Assembly: GCA_019637645.1 (NCBI GenBank)
Contig: JAHBVH010000035.1
Span: 1-64,000 of the forward strand
From: Caldilineaceae bacterium
Lineage (GTDB): Bacteria > Chloroflexota > Anaerolineae > Caldilineales > Caldilineaceae
Length of the DNA: 64,000 nucleotides
Direction of reading: 5' to 3'
Under the pieces are notes generated by a model that saw only the letters and a program-made list of their open reading frames with translations, searched no databases and was not told the origin of the DNA. Made by a program: the position numbers and the translations under genes. Of the stretch, positions 35,329-45,263 are shown piece after piece (positions within the stretch are counted from its first letter, which is position 1; every line of letters starts with the position of its first letter).

Positions 35329-36402
35329 ATGTCTATCGCTGCCTTACCTGTCGGTGTACTGACCGGCGATCAAGTAGAAACTGTCTTTTCGTTGGCAAAA
35401 GCGCAAGGCTTTGCGCTACCCGCCGTCAACTGTACTAACTCGAACACCATCAACGCGGTGCTAGAGACAGCGCGTGATTGCCATGCGCCGGTGATTATTC
35501 AGTTTTCCAACGGCGGTGCGGCCTTTATGGCTGGCAAGGGCTTGAAGAATGATCAACAGCGGGCCGCGATTGTTGGTGCGATTGCGGGTGCCCAACATGT
35601 CCATCAACTAGCCGCCGCCTATGATGCGCGGGTATTGGTGCATACCGATCACTGTGCTCACAAGTTACTGCCCTGGCTGGATGGTCTGCTTGACGCCGGT
35701 GAAAAATATTACCAAAGCCATGGCGTCCCCCTGTTCAGCTCCCACATGCTTGATCTCTCGGAAGAGCCCCTCCACGAAAATATCGAAATTTGCAAACGCT
35801 ACCTAGAGCGCATGAGCAAGCTAGGCATGACCCTTGAATTTGAGCTAGGCATTACAGGGGGTGAGGAAGATGGCGTGGATAACAGCGGCGCGGACAATGC
35901 GCGCCTCTATACGCAGCCGGAAGAAGTGGCCTACGCCTATGCAGAGCTGATGAAGGTTAGCGATCGCTTTACCATTGCCGCGGCCTTTGGCAATGTCCAC
36001 GGTGTCTACAGCCCTGGTAACGTCAAGTTGCGCCCCGAAATCTTGGACAATTCGCAGCGCTATGTCGAGCAGCATCTGCATACAGCACCCAAGCCGATCC
36101 ACTTTGTCTTTCATGGCGGTTCCGGCTCGCCCCTCGAACAGATCCGTGAAGCCATCTCCTATGGGGTGATCAAGATGAATATTGACACCGATCTCCAGTG
36201 GGCTTTTTGGGATGGTGTCCGCGGCTACTATAAAACCAACGAAGCCTATCTGCAAGGGCAACTTGGCAACCCCGAAGGGCCCGACGAACCGAACAAGAGC
36301 TACTATGATCCCCGCACTTGGCTGCGGGCTGGCGAAAAGACCTTCAAGGCCCGTTTAACCCAGGCTTTTGAAGATCTCAATAATGTAAATACCCTCGCCT
36401 AA
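35329..36402 (+). CDS. fbaA: class II fructose-bisphosphate aldolase
   Basis: A 357-residue zinc-dependent aldolase of the E. coli FbaA subgroup, which cleaves fructose 1,6-bisphosphate to dihydroxyacetone phosphate and glyceraldehyde 3-phosphate. Metal ligands appear in HTDHCAHK near residue 105, GNVHGVYSPGNVKL near 225 and FHGGSGSPLEQI near 265. The catalytic Asp lies in the first motif. NIDTDLQWAFWDGVRGYY near residue 290 is characteristic of this class. The start has AAGGAGAACGGC directly upstream. It stands alone with hairpins downstream. With the phosphofructokinase at 51701 it completes the upper part of glycolysis. Confidence 0.97.
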   Translation: MSIAALPVGVLTGDQVETVFSLAKAQGFALPAVNCTNSNTINAVLETARDCHAPVIIQFSNGGAAFMAGKGLKNDQQRAAIVGAIAGAQHVHQLAAAYDARVLVHTDHCAHKLLPWLDGLLDAGEKYYQSHGVPLFSSHMLDLSEEPLHENIEICKRYLERMSKLGMTLEFELGITGGEEDGVDNSGADNARLYTQPEEVAYAYAELMKVSDRFTIAAAFGNVHGVYSPGNVKLRPEILDNSQRYVEQHLHTAPKPIHFVFHGGSGSPLEQIREAISYGVIKMNIDTDLQWAFWDGVRGYYKTNEAYLQGQLGNPEGPDEPNKSYYDPRTWLRAGEKTFKARLTQAFEDLNNVNTLA

Positions 36403-36438
36403 AGCTTGTCTTGGCCAGCTCAGCCGTGTCACTTGCGG

Positions 36439-36508
36439 CGCGTGAGTGGGCTACCCTAGCCACTCACGCGTGCTATGCAATGCTTGAATCATTATCATTG
36501 CGTAGCAC
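36439..36508 (+). terminator. two adjacent hairpins downstream of the aldolase
   Basis: The first pairs CGCGTGAGTGGGCTA with TAGCCACTCACGCG (36439-36470). The second pairs GTGCTATGCAATG with CATTGCGTAGCAC (36470-36508, one mismatch). Neither has a T-run; they probably shield the transcript end. Confidence 0.5.
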
Positions 36509-36510
36509 GG

Positions 36511-36657
36511 TTATACGGCAAACTCATAAACCGGCATTTGCAACATGCGCACCGGCGCGCGCTGCTCCCCAATAATCTGCTGTAAGCGATCTACCGTCTG
36601 CTTTCAGATGGCCCATGTTTCCGCGGTCCAATTTCCATGAATCCAATAACCCCACAC
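36511..36657 (-). pseudogene. possible protein-coding remnant with an in-frame TGA
   Basis: Read leftward from GTG 36657 the frame is protein-like for 49 codons with one internal TGA: WGYWIHGNWTAETWAI, stop, then KQTVDRLQQIIGEQRAPVRM and LQMPVYEFAV ending in TAA. AGAGGAGAA precedes the GTG. The family is unknown. It may be a decayed gene end, a stop-disrupted small ORF, or chance. Confidence 0.3.
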
Positions 36658-36670
36658 TTCTCCTCTTCAC

Positions 36671-36699
36671 TGGACAAATCACTGCTTTCGGGGTATACT
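36671..36699 (+). promoter_or_regulatory. sigma70-type promoter of the gyrase/topoisomerase gene
   Basis: TGGACA at 36671-36676 and TATACT at 36694-36699 with a 17-bp spacer. Transcription would start about 35 bases before the ATG. Confidence 0.65.
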
Positions 36700-36739
36700 G
36701 GTGAATGCAGAACCTTTGTTCTATCAAGCGGGTTGAGGA

Positions 36740-39700
36740 ATGAGCACCAATAACGGAACGACGGATACGATGATCAATACCAATGGTGCTGGCGAAGCCA
36801 GCGCAGCAGGGAACGGCGTCAATGGCAATGGTGCCGTTCTCGCTTCTCCAGAGGGAGCCGGCCAGGTACGCGCCGCCGATATTGTCGGCGAGATGCAGAC
36901 GGCCTATCTCGACTATGCCATGAGTGTCATCGTGGCGCGTGCCCTGCCCGATGTGCGCGATGGGCTCAAGCCTGTCCACCGGCGCATCCTTTATGCAATG
37001 TACCATGACCTGAGCCTAACCCACGATAAATCCCACAAAAAAAGTGCGCGTATTGTCGGGGAAGTGCTCGGTAAATATCACCCTCATGGTGATGTGGCCG
37101 TTTACGATGCCATGGTGCGCATGGCCCAGGATTTTAGCCTGCGCTATCCCCTGATCGATGGTCAGGGCAACTTTGGCAGTATTGATGGTGACAACGCCGC
37201 GGCCATGCGCTATACCGAAGCGCGGCTCGCCGAAATTAGCGATCGCGTCCTCGAAGATCTCGACCGCGATACCGTGGGTTGGCATGCTAATTTTGACAAC
37301 ACCCTGCGCGAGCCAGATATTTTGCCCGCGGCGCTGCCCAATCTATTGGTCAATGGGGCCAGTGGGATTGCGGTTGGCATGGCCACCAATGTGCCACCCC
37401 ACAACTTGGGCGAAATTGTCGATGCACTGGCCTATCTGATTGACAACTATCACGCGGTGGATGAGATCACCGTAGAGCAGTTGATGGCATTTGTCAAAGG
37501 GCCAGACTTTCCCACCGGTGGTATTCTCTATCGCTACCGCGAAGACAAAGTCGATGAACATACCGACGCCATCGCCCAAGGCTACGCGGTTGGCAAATCG
37601 CGCCTGATCCTCCAGGCCAAGGCCCACTTCGAAGAGATGAGCCGTGGCCGGATGCGCATTGTAGTGACGGAGTTGCCCTACCAAACCAACAAGACCGCGC
37701 TCATTGAACGGATCGCTTCGTTGGCGCGCGATGGAAAATTGGAAGGGCTGACCGACCTCCGCGATGAGAGTGACCGCACCGGCATGCGCATTGTGATCGA
37801 GCTGAATCGTAACGCCGATCCGAAAGCCGTGCTCAGTGATCTCTTTAAGTATACGCCCCTGCAACAGACCTTTGGTATGCAATTGCTGGCATTGGTCGAT
37901 GGTCAGCCACGGTTGTTGAGCCTGAAACGCGCCCTTCACCTCTTTATCCTCCACCGGGAAGAGATTGTGCGCCGCCGCTCAGAATTTGAGCTAGCCAAAG
38001 CCAAGGCGCGTGCCCATATTGTCGAAGGGTTGCTACAAGCCCTGGATATTTTGGACGAGGTGATCGACACGATCCGTCGTAGCCAGAATGTCGATACGGC
38101 GCGCGCCAACTTGATGAAGAACTTCAAATTTACCGAAGTGCAGGCGCAAGCGATTCTGGACATGCAGCTACGCCGTTTGGCGGCCTTGGAACGCAAGAAG
38201 CTCAAAGAAGAGTTTGACGAGCTCAAGAAGCGGATCAAATATCTGGAGGAGCTGTTGGCCGATCCCGCGAAGATCCTCGCCGTGATCAAAGAAGAGCTGC
38301 TGGCCCTGCGCGAAAAGTATGCCGACGCCCGGCGTACGCAGATTGTCGAGCGCACCAAAGGCACGCTGACGACCACCGATCTTTTGCCCCAACAAGATGT
38401 GTGGGTGGCCGTCAACACCAATGGCGATCTCATGCGCCAAGATGTGGTGGATAAACCCACGGCGACGGCCCTGCGCCAGTTGGGCAAAGGGGGGCAAGTG
38501 GCCCTTCTCACCGCCAACACGCGCGATTGGCTCTATCTCTTTACCAAGGATGGCCGCTGCGCGCGCCTCTCGGTGCACGAGATCCCCCAAGATGGCAATC
38601 CCAAACACCTCTCGGATCTCTGTAGCTTTACCCGCCGCGATACCGTCACCGCGGCGATCACCTTGCCCCGTGAGCCAGAGAAGCAAGTGGCGAACTACCT
38701 CTTCTGCGCGACGGAGCAGGGGATGGTTAAACGGGTGACCATCGCCGATTTCCTTGCCCCAGTCACGCCGGATTTTGTGGTAGTCAACGTCGATGAGAAA
38801 GATGCTCTGCGCTGGGTTCTGCCCACCGTTGGCACCGCCGAGATCCTCTTGGTAAGCGCCACCGGCCAATCAATCCGCTTTGGCGAAGAGGATGTACGGA
38901 GCATGGGCTTGGCCGCGGCTGGGGTTGGGGGCATCAAACTGGCGACCAAAGATACGGTCGTCTATGCTGGGCTTGTTGAGCCCGCGGGCTCCCTCGTTAC
39001 CTTGACCAGCCAAGGCTATGGCAAACAATCTTTGCTAAGTGACTATAGCCGCCAAGGCCGCAATGGCAGTGGTATTGTGACCCACAAACCTACCCCACGG
39101 ACGGGGGAGGTGGCCACGGCGTTGGTGCTGCCGACCGCGCTTGACCCCGAAACGCCCCTGCTGATCAGCACCCAGAAAGGGGCCGTTAAGAGTGTCAGCT
39201 TAGCTGAAATTCCCACCATGGGGCGTGGCGTTCAGGGCAAACAGATCGTTGAGCTGCAAAGTACTGAACGGATCGTTGGGATCAAACGGCTGCTGGACAA
39301 AGTGACCTCGTCGCCTGACACCGGCGCAGCGTCACCACCATCGTCACCACCCCCCACGAAGACACCGCCCCCCAAGCCACCGACCCCCGTCGGCGCGCCC
39401 AAGCCAGTTACACCGGCAATGGTCAATGCCGCCAGCAGCCGTAAACCAACGCCTACTGACCCTGTTGCAGAACCATCCGCGGTCTCCGCACCGGCTGTCG
39501 CCCCGAAAAAACGCAATTTTGTCACAGCTGAGGCAACTCCCGTAACGACCGTGGCGCGCACCACCACTGCACCACCCCAGGAAGTGGGCAAAGAAGTGGG
39601 CAAAGAAGCCGTTAAAGAACTAGCCCAAGCGCCTGCCCATGAGATGACACTGACGCCGAATGCGGAGCGGGCTACGGCCCCAAGAACCCAAGCCGACGCC

Positions 39701-40303
39701 AGCGCACCACCAGCCCGTCGCCCGCGCGCGACTGCTGCCACGCCGCTCACGGTCAACGCTGCCCCCGCTGCGCTGCCCGTGACGCGTGCTGACACCGCTG
39801 TCCAACATGGCGCGCCCGCCCGAACGACGCGTGTCCAGCGGGCCGCGGCAGAAGAGCGTGCGGTAAATAAGCCAGCTACCGCGCGTCCGCCAAAGGCTGA
39901 ATTGGCTTCGCCGACAAAAGGGCCAGCCAAGACGCCAGCCGACGAACCGACCACGGCCACACCACGTCCCAAAGCCGCCAAACCGGCACGAGTGCCGCCA
40001 ACCCCGCCGAGTCAACTCCAGTTGACGGCACCACCGGCGACCGCGCTGACGAAGGCTGGCCCCGAGCCACGCCAAGCCGCCCGCCAAGGCGCGGCCAAAG
40101 AGACGCATGACAACTCCTTGCCAGACCAAGCCGCGGTGCCAGCACCCGCTCAAGCAAAGGGTGCATCGGAAAAGCCAGTACCTTTGCAAAACTTGGAACT
40201 CTTTCCCGTGGAAGCCGAAGCGCCGAGCCAACGCAAAACGCCCCCCAAAGGCAGCAAGTTAGAGATTGCCGTGAGTGTTAACCGGCCCACGAAAAAGAAG
40301 TAA
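36740..40303 (+). CDS. gyrA: type IIA DNA topoisomerase subunit A (gyrase-like) with a long low-complexity C-terminus
   Basis: A 1187-residue protein; ordinary GyrA is about 820-900. Residues ~44-500 are the breakage-reunion domain, with [38 protein letters not shown] and catalytic Tyr158 in [15 protein letters not shown] coiled region (~420-530) and six-blade DNA-wrapping domain follow. The gyrase box is only loosely matched ([10 protein letters not shown]), so topoisomerase IV is possible. Residue 119 is Val where E. coli GyrA has Ser83. Residues ~856-1187 are rich in Pro, Ala, Thr and Lys, ending in a basic KKK. The N-terminus has ~40 residues rich in Asn and Gly. No gyrB is nearby. Confidence 0.9.
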   Translation: MSTNNGTTDTMINTNGAGEASAAGNGVNGNGAVLASPEGAGQVRAADIVGEMQTAYLDYAMSVIVARALPDVRDGLKPVHRRILYAMYHDLSLTHDKSHKKSARIVGEVLGKYHPHGDVAVYDAMVRMAQDFSLRYPLIDGQGNFGSIDGDNAAAMRYTEARLAEISDRVLEDLDRDTVGWHANFDNTLREPDILPAALPNLLVNGASGIAVGMATNVPPHNLGEIVDALAYLIDNYHAVDEITVEQLMAFVKGPDFPTGGILYRYREDKVDEHTDAIAQGYAVGKSRLILQAKAHFEEMSRGRMRIVVTELPYQTNKTALIERIASLARDGKLEGLTDLRDESDRTGMRIVIELNRNADPKAVLSDLFKYTPLQQTFGMQLLALVDGQPRLLSLKRALHLFILHREEIVRRRSEFELAKAKARAHIVEGLLQALDILDEVIDTIRRSQNVDTARANLMKNFKFTEVQAQAILDMQLRRLAALERKKLKEEFDELKKRIKYLEELLADPAKILAVIKEELLALREKYADARRTQIVERTKGTLTTTDLLPQQDVWVAVNTNGDLMRQDVVDKPTATALRQLGKGGQVALLTANTRDWLYLFTKDGRCARLSVHEIPQDGNPKHLSDLCSFTRRDTVTAAITLPREPEKQVANYLFCATEQGMVKRVTIADFLAPVTPDFVVVNVDEKDALRWVLPTVGTAEILLVSATGQSIRFGEEDVRSMGLAAAGVGGIKLATKDTVVYAGLVEPAGSLVTLTSQGYGKQSLLSDYSRQGRNGSGIVTHKPTPRTGEVATALVLPTALDPETPLLISTQKGAVKSVSLAEIPTMGRGVQGKQIVELQSTERIVGIKRLLDKVTSSPDTGAASPPSSPPPTKTPPPKPPTPVGAPKPVTPAMVNAASSRKPTPTDPVAEPSAVSAPAVAPKKRNFVTAEATPVTTVARTTTAPPQEVGKEVGKEAVKELAQAPAHEMTLTPNAERATAPRTQADASAPPARRPRATAATPLTVNAAPAALPVTRADTAVQHGAPARTTRVQRAAAEERAVNKPATARPPKAELASPTKGPAKTPADEPTTATPRPKAAKPARVPPTPPSQLQLTAPPATALTKAGPEPRQAARQGAAKETHDNSLPDQAAVPAPAQAKGASEKPVPLQNLELFPVEAEAPSQRKTPPKGSKLEIAVSVNRPTKKK

Positions 40304-40345
40304 AACGGCGCCCGAAAGCCACCGGGCTAGGAACAACGCCGGCTC

Positions 40346-40371
40346 AAGCCCGCTTCAGCGGGGCTTCTTCT
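40346..40371 (+). terminator. candidate terminator of the topoisomerase gene
   Basis: AAGCCCGCT pairs with AGCGGGGCTT and is followed by a pyrimidine run CTTCT. Confidence 0.5.
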
Positions 40372-40407
40372 AGCAGCCACAGGGCTTCAGCCTGTTTAAC
40401 CCACCTA

Positions 40408-40488
40408 GAAGTTACGCAGTTGATCGGCGTGACCAGAGACCTGACAGGTTTGGAAAACCTGTCAGGTCTGGTCCAAGTGCGTAACTTC
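40408..40488. repeat. MITE-like element, copy 3 (81 bp)
   Basis: The cleanest copy. GAAGTTACGCA and TGCGTAACTTC are perfect inverse ends, with TA at both flanks. The inner hairpin is AGACCTGACAGGTTTG / GAAAACCTGTCAGGTCT. Confidence 0.9.
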
Positions 40489-40609
40489 TACCACCGTGCA
40501 TTGAGCTGTCCGATTTGCAGAATCTGGCAGCTCTTTGGTTGTCCACGAATCGTCGCGCTGGCAAGGAGAATTACAGACAGCCTTTGGTAGACGGCGCTAT
40601 GGTTAGTGT

Positions 40610-41650
40610 ATGGACGAAACGCAGGCTAGATTACAACAGCTTTTGGCCGCCGTGGCCGGTGTCAACCATCTGCTCATTCTGCCCCATAACAATCCTGATC
40701 CCGATGCCATTGCCGCCGCTCTGGCGCTGCGCTATCTTGTCGAGCAGCGCCTCCAACTGCCGACAACGATTGCCTACAAAGGGATGATCGGGCGGGCTGA
40801 AAATCGCGCCCTGGTGCGTTATCTTGGCTCACCATTGCAACGCCTCACCGCGGCTGACCTGCGCACTAGTGATGCCGTGGCGCTGGTCGATACACAACCC
40901 AGCGCGGGTAATAATCCCATCACCACGGCGACGAATCTGGCGATTGTGATTGACCATCATCTCTGGAACGAAAATTCGGCTAAAGCCCGTTTTGCTGATG
41001 TGCGGCCTGCCATCGGGGCGTCGTCAACGCTCTTGGTTGAATATCTCCAGGCTGCCGAACTGCCTCTGACACCCCAACTGGCTACGGCCCTCTTCTATGG
41101 AATCAAAACGGATACGCTGGATCTCATGCGCAGCGCTACGACCCATGATCGCGACGCCTTTTGCTATTTATTGCCGAAAGCCGATCTAGAAGCAGCCTTT
41201 CGCTTTGAGCATGCTCAACTGACACCTGCCTATTTCAAAAGTTTGGCCGATACGCTCCATTCTGCTCAACGCTACCAGGATGTCACTGTCGCGAATTTGG
41301 GCACCCTGCCCTACCCCGATCTAACCGCCGATATGGCCGATCTGCTTCTGCGCGTGCAGGATTGTCGGTGGGTGCTCTGTGTGGGGATCTTCAAGGAGAC
41401 GATCTATTTTTCGATTCGTACACGTAACAAACAAGGGGCAGGGCAGTTGGCGCGAAGCATTGTGGGCCAACATGGCACGGCGGGCGGCCATGGCTCAACC
41501 GCAGGTGGTCAGATTCCGTTGCCAGAGACCGACCCAACCCCCTTACTGACCCACCTGACTCGGCAGTTTCTCACGATGCTCAACATCCCGCCCGACCAAC
41601 CCGCCACTTTTCTGTTGCCGCCATCTGGTAGTACAGACGCGTCAGCATAG
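40610..41650 (+). CDS. DHH-family phosphoesterase (NrnA-like)
   Basis: A 346-residue DHH/DHHA1 protein. Motif I is HNNPDPDAIAAALAL near residue 26, motif II ALVDTQP near 90, motif III VIDHHLW near 113 and motif IV YGIKTDT near 165. The C-terminal DHHA1 signature with Gly-rich GGHGSTAGGQI is near residue 290. NrnA proteins degrade very short RNA and can hydrolyse 3'-phosphoadenosine 5'-phosphate; other relatives act on c-di-AMP products. The substrate cannot be fixed from the sequence. The ribosome site is weak. The gene is alone, between a MITE-like element and the membrane cluster. Confidence 0.92.
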   Translation: MDETQARLQQLLAAVAGVNHLLILPHNNPDPDAIAAALALRYLVEQRLQLPTTIAYKGMIGRAENRALVRYLGSPLQRLTAADLRTSDAVALVDTQPSAGNNPITTATNLAIVIDHHLWNENSAKARFADVRPAIGASSTLLVEYLQAAELPLTPQLATALFYGIKTDTLDLMRSATTHDRDAFCYLLPKADLEAAFRFEHAQLTPAYFKSLADTLHSAQRYQDVTVANLGTLPYPDLTADMADLLLRVQDCRWVLCVGIFKETIYFSIRTRNKQGAGQLARSIVGQHGTAGGHGSTAGGQIPLPETDPTPLLTHLTRQFLTMLNIPPDQPATFLLPPSGSTDASA

Positions 41651-41699
41651 TTGATGCCAGAATTCGATAATTTTGAGAAGCTGCATTGCCGTAAAAATA

Positions 41700-42071
41700 C
41701 TACACTATAAGGTTGACCAATGGCTCAATTTTGTCGAACAATTCAGCCGATAGGGAATGGTGCTGCGGATCGGGTGTCATGGTTAAAAGCATGATTGTGT
41801 CACTTTCTGCGTATACACTGTGGGGAATATCCCCTTCCAGCAGGAGAAGCTGTCCAGGGGTGACCGTGCTGCTTTCATGGGCGGCTGTAAAGCATAACTG
41901 CCCAGAGATCACTTGTACTGCAATCTGACTACTGGTTGTGTGCTCACGTAGTCCTTGTCCCGCTCGAAAGGCAAATAGGATCTGCCGGGCGTGCCCCGAG
42001 CGCGCGATCACTTGGATGTGGGGTTTGTCCGCATGAAAGTGAGCCAGTTGGTGTAAATCGAAAGGGTACAT
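41700..42071 (-). CDS. cupin-like small protein
   Basis: A 123-residue protein with a beta-barrel (cupin) pattern. The first cupin motif is partial: FRAGQGLREHTTSSQIAVQV then ISGQLCFTAA, with one His of the usual pair. The second is PGQLLLLEGDIPHSVYAES with its His. A metal site would therefore be incomplete. ATG 42071 follows GGAG; the frame extends to a TTG that overlaps the upstream gene's stop. It is the last gene of the NnrS-like cluster and may be a small regulator or stress partner of it. Confidence 0.75.
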   Translation of the reverse strand: MYPFDLHQLAHFHADKPHIQVIARSGHARQILFAFRAGQGLREHTTSSQIAVQVISGQLCFTAAHESSTVTPGQLLLLEGDIPHSVYAESDTIMLLTMTPDPQHHSLSAELFDKIEPLVNLIV

Positions 42072-42088
42072 ATGATTCTCCGTTTCTT

Positions 42089-43318
42089 TCAAATAGGTGA
42101 TTCAGCTTGGGCGGTTCCCTTGACCAAAGATTGAAGCAGGGCCCACAGGGCGACTAGCGCTGGGGCTATGCTACTCCATGCCGCTAGCCAGAATAAAGTA
42201 ATTGGCGGCACCGGCAAAAATGGGATAAGTCCAATCCCTGCTAGCGCCAATAACATGATGACGATGCTGCTACTCCAGATCGCCACAATGGTTCGCTCGA
42301 TTGTGCGCTGCAACGGCACCCCGATTGCCAGAATAATCCCCAGCAACCCGCTGCTGATCCAGCCCAATAGAAAATTGTGTAAGAAAAAGATGCGCAGTTG
42401 AGTGCCACTGCTCCATTGCCAAAAGCCAGGCCACAGGACAAACAGCGCACTGCCCAGGTGGACACCCAGGATGAGCAAGCCAAAAGAGACGAGCGGCGGC
42501 AAGTGGCGACGGCGTACCCACAAAGCGTACAGATGCCAAGCCAATAGCAACGCTGCGCCTACATTAGCCAATGCCGCTATCCAAAAGAGGGTATCCGTTA
42601 GTGCCAACGGTGAGGTACCCAGGAGGAAAGTCGGCATTAAGCAAATTGCTAAACTTTGGGTGGGCAGCCAGTGATCAGGTTGCCGGGCAGGTCCTAGCCA
42701 GGCCCAAAGCACACCGAGTAGCGCAACGGTAAACCAGCCCATAGCACAGAGATCGAGAAAAAGATGGAGCAAGATCTGCTGGAGCGCAGGATTTCCCTGA
42801 TCCGTTACCACGAGCCCAACAAACCCTAGTGCGCCACCAAAAGCTACCAGGAGCAAGAGGATCGCCCAATCCCACAATTGAATGGGCAGTGGGCGTACTG
42901 GTAGGTGCCAAGTCGCATAGTAATAGAGGGCTGCAAAGAAGAGCCACAGGAGTCCGTTGAGCCCGGAAATCATTGCGCCAAGTGGTAATGCCAGCGAACC
43001 GAGTTGGGTTAACCCATATCCATTCGACCAAAACGCGGGAAAGCTAAGCAGCGCCAACACAGTGCTCGCCCCTAGTTGTATGCCAACAAACCGCGGCCAT
43101 GGCTTTCCCGTTAGCGTGGGAAGGAAATGCCAGATCAAGGCCATCAGCCCCAGGGTGACCCAGCCAAAGTACATAAGGTGGCTGTGGGCGTGCCGAACGG
43201 CACTAAAGTTGGCCGCCCAACGCGGCATCCCCTGGACGATCCCAAAGCGCAATAGGACACCGGTGCCAGCGGCCAATGCCAAAGCGAAGAGTACGACGGT
43301 TAGTAGACGTTTTATCAT
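42089..43318 (-). CDS. cytochrome-oxidase-like 12-helix membrane protein
   Basis: A 409-residue membrane protein with about twelve hydrophobic segments. [18 protein letters not shown] near residue 43 contains three close His residues followed by GW, a pattern seen in haem-binding helices of NO-reductase/oxidase-like proteins. A second His, [20 protein letters not shown], repeats the H-x-GW arrangement near residue 190, and [18 protein letters not shown] a third near 315. The pairing with an NnrS-like protein, a ferredoxin and a Crp/Fnr regulator suggests a role in NO or low-oxygen stress. Haem or copper binding is inference from the His positions. The start at 43318 lacks a ribosome site. Confidence 0.75.
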   Translation of the reverse strand: MIKRLLTVVLFALALAAGTGVLLRFGIVQGMPRWAANFSAVRHAHSHLMYFGWVTLGLMALIWHFLPTLTGKPWPRFVGIQLGASTVLALLSFPAFWSNGYGLTQLGSLALPLGAMISGLNGLLWLFFAALYYYATWHLPVRPLPIQLWDWAILLLLVAFGGALGFVGLVVTDQGNPALQQILLHLFLDLCAMGWFTVALLGVLWAWLGPARQPDHWLPTQSLAICLMPTFLLGTSPLALTDTLFWIAALANVGAALLLAWHLYALWVRRRHLPPLVSFGLLILGVHLGSALFVLWPGFWQWSSGTQLRIFFLHNFLLGWISSGLLGIILAIGVPLQRTIERTIVAIWSSSIVIMLLALAGIGLIPFLPVPPITLFWLAAWSSIAPALVALWALLQSLVKGTAQAESPI

Positions 43319-43343
43319 GAGCGTACGAATATAAGCTACAAGC

Positions 43344-43751
43344 TTACAGAAAGTCGCTAATGGGCTTGATACGCGGCCAAGCATGGGCCGCAAAGAGTAC
43401 AATACTCGCGAACTCTAAGAGCCGCCCCATCAGTTGCATGGGTTGGGGGGACCCCGGCCAGCTACCGATGACCACCAAGCCAATCCCACCATTGAGCAGA
43501 ACAAAACTCAGCCAAGCCAATGCTTGCCTGCGCCGTTGATTATGAAAGCGCGGCAAGATCCAGTAGGCCGTCCCGAAGACAAGTTGCACAGTCCAGCCCA
43601 GCAGGAGGAACTCCATATGTGCTGGCAGGAGCTGCCAAATCGCCGGGTGAAGCGACATTCCCTTCTGCCAAAGCAGCAATCCGCCCAAGGTAAAGCCTAG
43701 GAGCAGATAGATCAAGGCAGCTCGGATGAAATAGACAGTGAGACGGGGCAT
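43344..43751 (-). CDS. small four-helix membrane protein, NnrS cluster, paralogue B
   Basis: A 135-residue protein with about four membrane helices. [19 protein letters not shown] followed by AYWILP near residue 45 holds a His, GW and Pro in the same spacing as its upstream neighbour (43753-44172) and as the larger oxidase-like protein. AAGGAACGC lies upstream of ATG 43751, one base after the preceding stop codon. The shared motif suggests a common membrane haem- or copper-binding module. No enzymatic residues are visible. Confidence 0.8.
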   Translation of the reverse strand: MPRLTVYFIRAALIYLLLGFTLGGLLLWQKGMSLHPAIWQLLPAHMEFLLLGWTVQLVFGTAYWILPRFHNQRRRQALAWLSFVLLNGGIGLVVIGSWPGSPQPMQLMGRLLEFASIVLFAAHAWPRIKPISDFL

Positions 43752-43752
43752 C

Positions 43753-44172
43753 TTAGCGTTCCTTGATCCGTGGCCAACTGTTGACCACAAAGGTAAGGCC
43801 ACCTAGCCATTGTAACAAGGCCGAGCTTACCAAGAGCCACCGCCAGATGGGCCACGGATCGACCATGAGCAGGGGTTCCGCAAGCGTGCGTAAGAGCAAA
43901 CCACTGTTGAGAAGGAGATAGGTGCTCCACGCCAGCCCTTCGGAACCCCGCGGCTGCTCTTTGGTATGTTTGGGAAACATCCAAATGGCAACCCCGATAA
44001 TCATCTGTGTAACCCAGCCGACCATAAAAAGGTGAAAATAAACCGGTGTTAGCCCTGCAACAAAGGCAGGCATTGCCACCAACGGACGCAACGCCAGGAG
44101 CAGGCCACAAAGCAGTGCAGCGACAAAACAGAAGAGCGCGGTTTTTAGGAAGAGACGCGTGATGGACGGCAT
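43753..44172 (-). CDS. small four-helix membrane protein, NnrS cluster, paralogue A
   Basis: A 139-residue four-helix protein. PVYFHLFMVGWVTQMIIGVA followed by IWMFPKH near residue 43 corresponds to the motif of paralogue B. The C-termini of both end in similar phrases (VVNSWPRIKER and [11 protein letters not shown]), so the two genes probably arose by tandem duplication. They lie one base apart on the same transcript, following the NnrS-like gene. The function is unknown. Confidence 0.8.
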   Translation of the reverse strand: MPSITRLFLKTALFCFVAALLCGLLLALRPLVAMPAFVAGLTPVYFHLFMVGWVTQMIIGVAIWMFPKHTKEQPRGSEGLAWSTYLLLNSGLLLRTLAEPLLMVDPWPIWRWLLVSSALLQWLGGLTFVVNSWPRIKER

Positions 44173-44187
44173 CGAACGAAAGCCTTC

Positions 44188-45252
44188 TTATGATCGTTTA
44201 CGAATAGAAGCCACGGTGTTACCCAAAAAGAGAAGGAGCACGACCGCATTGAGCAAACCACCCCACTGCCGACCAGGCCACCAGAGTAGTAGATCACCCG
44301 CGACGCGTACTAGTAAGGTGATATGCAGTAACACAAGGTGACTGTATAGCAACGGTGTGTAGTGAAACGTGCGTTGCAAGACTGCCGGGAAGATAATCGG
44401 CGCATGGGCAAAGATCATGGTAAAGACAAAGCCCAAGAAAATGGCATGAATGAGTGCATCATACAACGGACCAGCCGCTAGACCACCATACCCGGCTAAG
44501 AGAACCCCGCCAAAGGCCAGCCAACCATAGCCAGAAAGCAAACTGATGGCAATAAAGCGGGCCTGACCACCCGCTTTGAGCCGCCGGCTGGCAATGTCAT
44601 AGCGTAACAACCAAAGGGCGAGGAGGAGCATAGCCACACCCACTAGGCGCATTCCGATCGTGTATTCGATGGTCGCTACAATCGCACCTAATAAGAAAAG
44701 AGCCACACAACCAAGAAATGCCGTTGTCGTTCGTGGGGGCAGCTGGAGGAAACGGCCTAATTCCAATCGCTCACCAGCGACGGTCAACAGTGGAAAGCCA
44801 ATCCACCAGGCCAGCACCCCCGGCACCGCCTGCCCCATTCCCCAGAATAGGTTGCCCACCAGCCAGCAGCCGACACCGGCAATCATCACACCGGTATGTA
44901 AGGTGACATGAATCCGTAGGATCTGGATCATGGTGAGCAGGAGCAAAATACTACCTAGCGTGATCAAAAGCTGTCCAGCCCCATCTGTTATGCCCAGCGC
45001 GATCAAGGCCGCGCCTAGGCTTGTCGCTAGCGGCGCGCTATAGGCCCAGCGGCGTTGTACGGCAATGGCCCGCTCCAGGCTGATAAGGGTCCCTAAAAAC
45101 CCCCCAATCATGAGGGGACCATGGGCCATGGGCAGCGTGGGGTGGATGACAGGCCAGGGCCAACCCATGCGAACGAGCCCTGCCCACAGTGCCAACAGGA
45201 GGGCAAGGACGGCGAAAATCAAATAGGGGAGGCGCGGTGCTGACTGGTCCAT
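44188..45252 (-). CDS. NnrS-like membrane protein
   Basis: A 354-residue membrane protein with about twelve helices, resembling NnrS-type proteins that contain haem and copper and are induced by NO. The key segment MAHGPLMIGGFLGTLISLER near residue 43 matches the HGPLM region typical of the family. A second, DALIHAIFLGFVFTMIFAHA followed by PIIFP near residue 270, repeats the His-Gly-aromatic pattern. A ferredoxin gene starts just upstream. ATG 45252 is chosen over 45267 because AGAAGAAGACC precedes it. NO or anaerobic function is inferred from family and neighbours. Confidence 0.82.
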   Translation of the reverse strand: MDQSAPRLPYLIFAVLALLLALWAGLVRMGWPWPVIHPTLPMAHGPLMIGGFLGTLISLERAIAVQRRWAYSAPLATSLGAALIALGITDGAGQLLITLGSILLLLTMIQILRIHVTLHTGVMIAGVGCWLVGNLFWGMGQAVPGVLAWWIGFPLLTVAGERLELGRFLQLPPRTTTAFLGCVALFLLGAIVATIEYTIGMRLVGVAMLLLALWLLRYDIASRRLKAGGQARFIAISLLSGYGWLAFGGVLLAGYGGLAAGPLYDALIHAIFLGFVFTMIFAHAPIIFPAVLQRTFHYTPLLYSHLVLLHITLLVRVAGDLLLWWPGRQWGGLLNAVVLLLFLGNTVASIRKRS

Positions 45253-45263
45253 CGGTCTTCTTC

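Larger units (their letters stand above)
36403..36739. other. 337-bp intergenic region before the topoisomerase
   Basis: Holds two hairpins after the aldolase, a possible gene remnant on the minus strand and the promoter of the downstream topoisomerase gene. These are annotated separately. Confidence 0.6.
40304..40609. other. 306-bp intergenic region after the topoisomerase
   Basis: Contains a terminator-like hairpin (40346-40371), a small palindrome ACAGGGCTTCAGCCTGT at about 40379, and MITE-like copy 3. No gene or clear promoter for the DHH phosphoesterase gene was seen. Confidence 0.55.

Noticed and set aside
39232..39981. 249-codon leftward open frame opposite the topoisomerase tail
   Set aside because: Low-complexity Ala/Gly/Val composition is the mirror of the Pro/Ala-rich tail; a shadow.
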